Source: Blautia sp. Marseille-P3087 (GTDB taxonomy: Bacteria; Bacillota; Clostridia; Lachnospirales; Lachnospiraceae). From it: a stretch of DNA of 64,000 nt. Positions 61,319-64,000 of this stretch are shown here, in pieces; position 1 is the stretch's first letter, and the number at the start of each line of letters is the position of its first letter. The stretch covers positions 3,233,097 through 3,297,096 of the forward strand of contig NZ_LT635539.1 in the NCBI RefSeq assembly GCF_900120195.1. The letters are read 5' to 3'. The position numbers were made by a program, and so were the translations under genes. The notes beneath the pieces were generated by a model. The model was not told the origin of the DNA, searched no databases, and was given only the letters and a program-made list of their open reading frames with translations.

Positions 61319-61693
61319 TTGGTCATAGAAATAGATTTTAACAGTGACGAGGCGATTTATGTACAGCTTATGAATCAGATAATCCTGGGGATCGCAACTT
61401 CCAGACTACAGGAGGGAGATCCACTTCCTTCCGTTCGACAGCTTGCAGATACGATCGGAATCAATATGCATACGGTAAATAAAGCGTATTCTCTGCTGAG
61501 GCAGGAGGGATTTGTGACGATTGACCGCAGACGTGGAGCAATTATAGCAGTCGATGAAAATAAAATCAAAGCCATGGAAGAAATGAAAGAGAATCTTATC
61601 GTTGCACTTGCAAAAGGCTGCTGCAGAAATGTCAGCAGAGAAGAAGTACATCGTCTGATTGATGAAATTTATGATGAATATGGAATTGATTAA
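61319..61693 (+). CDS. GntR-family transcriptional regulator (YtrA subfamily)
   Basis: This 124-residue regulator has a winged-helix domain: AIYVQLMNQIILGIATSRLQ, then GDPLPSVRQLADTIGINMHT and VNKAYSLLRQEGFV. The C-terminal part has no effector domain, only short helices, as in the YtrA group, which often controls adjacent ABC transporters. Here no transporter follows; clpC does, 64 bases on. The start is TTG 61319 after CAGGAGGT. Confidence 0.9.
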   Translation: MVIEIDFNSDEAIYVQLMNQIILGIATSRLQEGDPLPSVRQLADTIGINMHTVNKAYSLLRQEGFVTIDRRRGAIIAVDENKIKAMEEMKENLIVALAKGCCRNVSREEVHRLIDEIYDEYGID

Positions 61694-61757
61694 AATCATC
61701 TGAAAATATGTGAAGACAGCAGTCCCGTTCCATGCGGGCAGACAGGAGGAGCGAACT

Positions 61758-64000
61758 ATGCAGGACAGATTTACCAGACAGGCGTTGCAGGCATTGAAAC
61801 TGGCAAAAGCCACCGCACAGTCATGGAAACATTCATATATAGGCACAGAACATATACTTGCCGGGTTGCTGAAGGAAAAAGAAGGCACTGCCGGAAGAAT
61901 TCTGGAAGAATTTGGAGTTGCAGAAGAGGCACTTGAGAAGCTGATCAATAAGCTGATTGCGCCATCAGCGGAAATATTGGTGGCAGAGAGGACACCGGTA
62001 TACAGTCCGCGCGCGCGTAAGCTGGTTGAACTTGCAGTCCATGAAGCAGAAAATCAGCATGAAAATGAAGCAGGTACAGAGCATCTCTTACTTGCAATGC
62101 TGAAAGAAACGGATTGTGTGGCAACCAGACTTTTATATACAATGGGTGTTAATATTCAGAAATTATATACGGCACTTTTAAATGCTATGGGAATCGAAAA
62201 TCCGGTGATGGCGGAAGAACTTCAAAATACAAAAACGAAAGGACAGAAAGGCTCGGCAACACCGACACTGGATCAGTACAGCCGTGATCTGACTGTGATG
62301 GCGGCAGAGGGAAGACTGGACCCGGTGTTGGGCCGTGACAAAGAAATCATAAGACTCATCCAGATACTCAGCCGCAGAAGCAAAAACAATCCGTGCCTGG
62401 TTGGAGAACCAGGCGTAGGTAAGACTGCAATCGTAGAAGGACTTGCACAGAAAATCGTGAACGGAATGGTTCCGGATTCTGTAAAAGATAAGCGTGTAGT
62501 TGTACTGGACATGTCCGGAATGGTGGCGGGCAGCAAGTACCGTGGTGAATTTGAAGAACGAATCCGTAATGTGATCGATGAAGTGCGAGCAAATAAAGGC
62601 ATTCTTTTATTTATCGATGAACTGCATACGATTATCGGAGCTGGTGGTGCGGAAGGGGCATTGGATGCATCCAATATTCTGAAACCATCTCTGTCCAGAG
62701 GAGAAATCCAGCTTATCGGAGCAACGTCACAGGAAGAATACCGCAAATATATCGAAAAGGATGCCGCGTTGGAACGTCGCTTTCAGCCGGTTTCGGTGGA
62801 GGAACCGACGGAGCAGGAAGCACTGGAGATTCTGAAGGGACTGCGCCCGTATTATGAAAAGCATCATGGCGTGACCATTGAGGATGAAGCGCTGGAAGCG
62901 GCAGTAAAAATGTCTGTCCGTTATATTAATGACAGATTTTTGCCGGATAAGGCAATCGATATCATAGATGAGGCTTCGTCCAAAGTCCGGCTCAGCGGCT
63001 ATCGTTCCGTGACTGAAATTGATCAGTTTGAGGCTGAAATCAGAGAAATCCTCCAACAGAAAGAACTGGCAATCAAGAATGCAGATCTTTCTATGGCGAA
63101 GGAACTTCAGCAGCGTCAGAATGAAATAGAAGAGCAGATTCAGGTCTGTAAAACTAAGGAAGAACGCAGAAATAAACGCAAAAATCTGACAGTGACTGAA
63201 AATTCTGTGGCAGACATTGTCTCAGACTGGACAAAGATTCCAGTTAAGAAGCTGACCGGTGGAGAAACAAAACGTCTTGCAGCACTTGAAAAAGAACTTC
63301 ATAAACGAGTGATCGGTCAGGAAGAGGCAGTAAAAGCTGTGGCACAGGCAGTTAAGCGAGGAAGAGTAGGGCTGAAAGATCCACAGCGCCCGATTGGTTC
63401 ATTCCTGTTCCTTGGCCCGACAGGTGTCGGTAAGACAGAACTTTCAAAAGCTTTGGCAGAGGCAGTGTTTGGAAGCGAACAGGCAATGATCCGTGTAGAT
63501 ATGTCGGAATATATGGAGAAACACAGTGTGTCTAAACTGATTGGATCTCCTCCGGGATATGTTGGCTATGACGAGGGCGGACAGCTTAGTGAAAAGGTGC
63601 GGAGAAATCCGTACAGTGTTCTTCTTTTTGATGAAATTGAGAAAGCACATCCGGATGTTTTTAACATTCTGCTTCAGGTACTTGACGACGGACATATTAC
63701 CGATGCACACGGACGCAAAGTGGATTTTAAACAGACAATTATCATCATGACATCAAATGTAGGTGCACAGGCGATCATTGAGCCGAAGAAACTCGGATTT
63801 ATGTCAGAAAAAGATGATAAGCAGGATTATGAACGAATGAAATCCGGAGTCATGGAAGAAGTAAGACGCCTTTTTAAACCGGAATTTCTGAATCGTATTG
63901 ATGAGATTATGGTATTCCATCCGCTGAAAAAGCCAGAAATTAAGAAGATTGTAAACATTCTTCTTAAGAACCTGGTGAAACGATGCGAAGAACAGCTTGG
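61758..64000 (+). CDS. clpC: ClpC-type AAA+ unfoldase (3' end outside window)
   Basis: This ATPase partner of the ClpP protease unfolds damaged or regulatory proteins. The visible 747 residues start [17 protein letters not shown]. They contain the two N-terminal Clp_N repeats, a first AAA domain with Walker A GEPGVGKT and Walker B LLFIDELH, and an M-domain with a coiled coil (about residues 410-480). The second AAA domain has GPTGVGKT and the sensor [13 protein letters not shown]. It is cut at the right edge. GGAGGAG precedes ATG 61758. No ctsR, mcsA or mcsB is adjacent. Confidence 0.95.
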   Translation, partial: MQDRFTRQALQALKLAKATAQSWKHSYIGTEHILAGLLKEKEGTAGRILEEFGVAEEALEKLINKLIAPSAEILVAERTPVYSPRARKLVELAVHEAENQHENEAGTEHLLLAMLKETDCVATRLLYTMGVNIQKLYTALLNAMGIENPVMAEELQNTKTKGQKGSATPTLDQYSRDLTVMAAEGRLDPVLGRDKEIIRLIQILSRRSKNNPCLVGEPGVGKTAIVEGLAQKIVNGMVPDSVKDKRVVVLDMSGMVAGSKYRGEFEERIRNVIDEVRANKGILLFIDELHTIIGAGGAEGALDASNILKPSLSRGEIQLIGATSQEEYRKYIEKDAALERRFQPVSVEEPTEQEALEILKGLRPYYEKHHGVTIEDEALEAAVKMSVRYINDRFLPDKAIDIIDEASSKVRLSGYRSVTEIDQFEAEIREILQQKELAIKNADLSMAKELQQRQNEIEEQIQVCKTKEERRNKRKNLTVTENSVADIVSDWTKIPVKKLTGGETKRLAALEKELHKRVIGQEEAVKAVAQAVKRGRVGLKDPQRPIGSFLFLGPTGVGKTELSKALAEAVFGSEQAMIRVDMSEYMEKHSVSKLIGSPPGYVGYDEGGQLSEKVRRNPYSVLLFDEIEKAHPDVFNILLQVLDDGHITDAHGRKVDFKQTIIIMTSNVGAQAIIEPKKLGFMSEKDDKQDYERMKSGVMEEVRRLFKPEFLNRIDEIMVFHPLKKPEIKKIVNILLKNLVKRCEEQL

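Overview
The window reads as a chromosomal segment of a low-to-mid GC Gram-positive anaerobe of the class Clostridia, most likely family Lachnospiraceae; the genus cannot be fixed from sequence alone. Supporting signs are strong AGGAGG Shine-Dalgarno sites with many TTG and GTG starts, a free-standing Spo0A DNA-binding domain, a SigH-type sigma factor, ClpC, the two-subunit dihydroorotate dehydrogenase pyrK/pyrD, a CIRCE operator, and clear TTGACA/TATAAT promoters. Both ends cut genes: an RsuA-family pseudouridine synthase at the left and clpC at the right.

Layout. 0-3 kb: pseudouridine synthase, then rpsB-tsf behind a structured leader. 3-7 kb: AEC permease, gamma-carbonic-anhydrase-like protein, GNAT acetyltransferase, MATE exporter. 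6.9-10.4 kb: two tandem small/large subunit pairs of the isopropylmalate-isomerase type. 10.5-14.5 kb: tandem glycine riboswitch and an alanine/glycine symporter, tspO, an FAD-dependent dehydrogenase. 14.6-17 kb: a frameshifted aldose-epimerase gene and a dicarboxylate/amino-acid symporter on the minus strand. 17.1-20.8 kb: an operon of a C39-like putative cysteine peptidase, larB, a His-rich single-frame larC and a patatin. 21-25.3 kb: a second alanine/glycine symporter behind an attenuator-like hairpin, trmO, a DUF2325 protein, aspartate kinase, and an HPr-like protein without the usual histidine. 25.4-29.3 kb: a nuclease-helicase fusion and a secreted beta-lactamase-fold serine hydrolase. 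29.4-34.2 kb: a decayed glycerol-1-phosphate dehydrogenase gene, then ispF-cysS-mrnC-rlmB-sigH and a small acidic membrane protein. 34.3-36.8 kb: glnS (minus), an AT-rich patch with orphan small ORFs and a possible small RNA, and tRNA-Thr(GGT) (minus). 37-42 kb: maf, two HAD phosphatases, a small protein, and a large surface protein. 42-46.7 kb: htpG with CIRCE, the Spo0A-C protein, DUF5721 and DegV proteins, a small membrane protein. 46.8-53 kb: a cold-shock gene (minus) with a large leader hairpin, then pyrF-pyrK-pyrD, a MATE exporter, a secreted transglutaminase-like protein and pyrE. 53-56.6 kb: small membrane proteins, a VanZ-like protein, an HD hydrolase and a long M29-type peptidase. 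56.7-60.3 kb: purE-purM-purN-purD. 60.4-64 kb: SseB-like protein, YtrA-type GntR regulator, clpC.

Most of the window is ordinary core metabolism and translation. The most unusual material is regulatory: the rpsB leader, intrinsic terminators that overlap the next promoter or start codon, attenuator-like leaders, CIRCE at htpG, a promoter inverted repeat at the Spo0A-C gene and the cold-shock hairpin. The other points of interest are a few unusual proteins (the larBC operon partners, the nuclease-helicase fusion, the secreted transglutaminase inside the pyr cluster, the N-extended M29 peptidase) and three decayed loci. No rRNA operon, CRISPR array, intact insertion sequence or intact prophage was seen.
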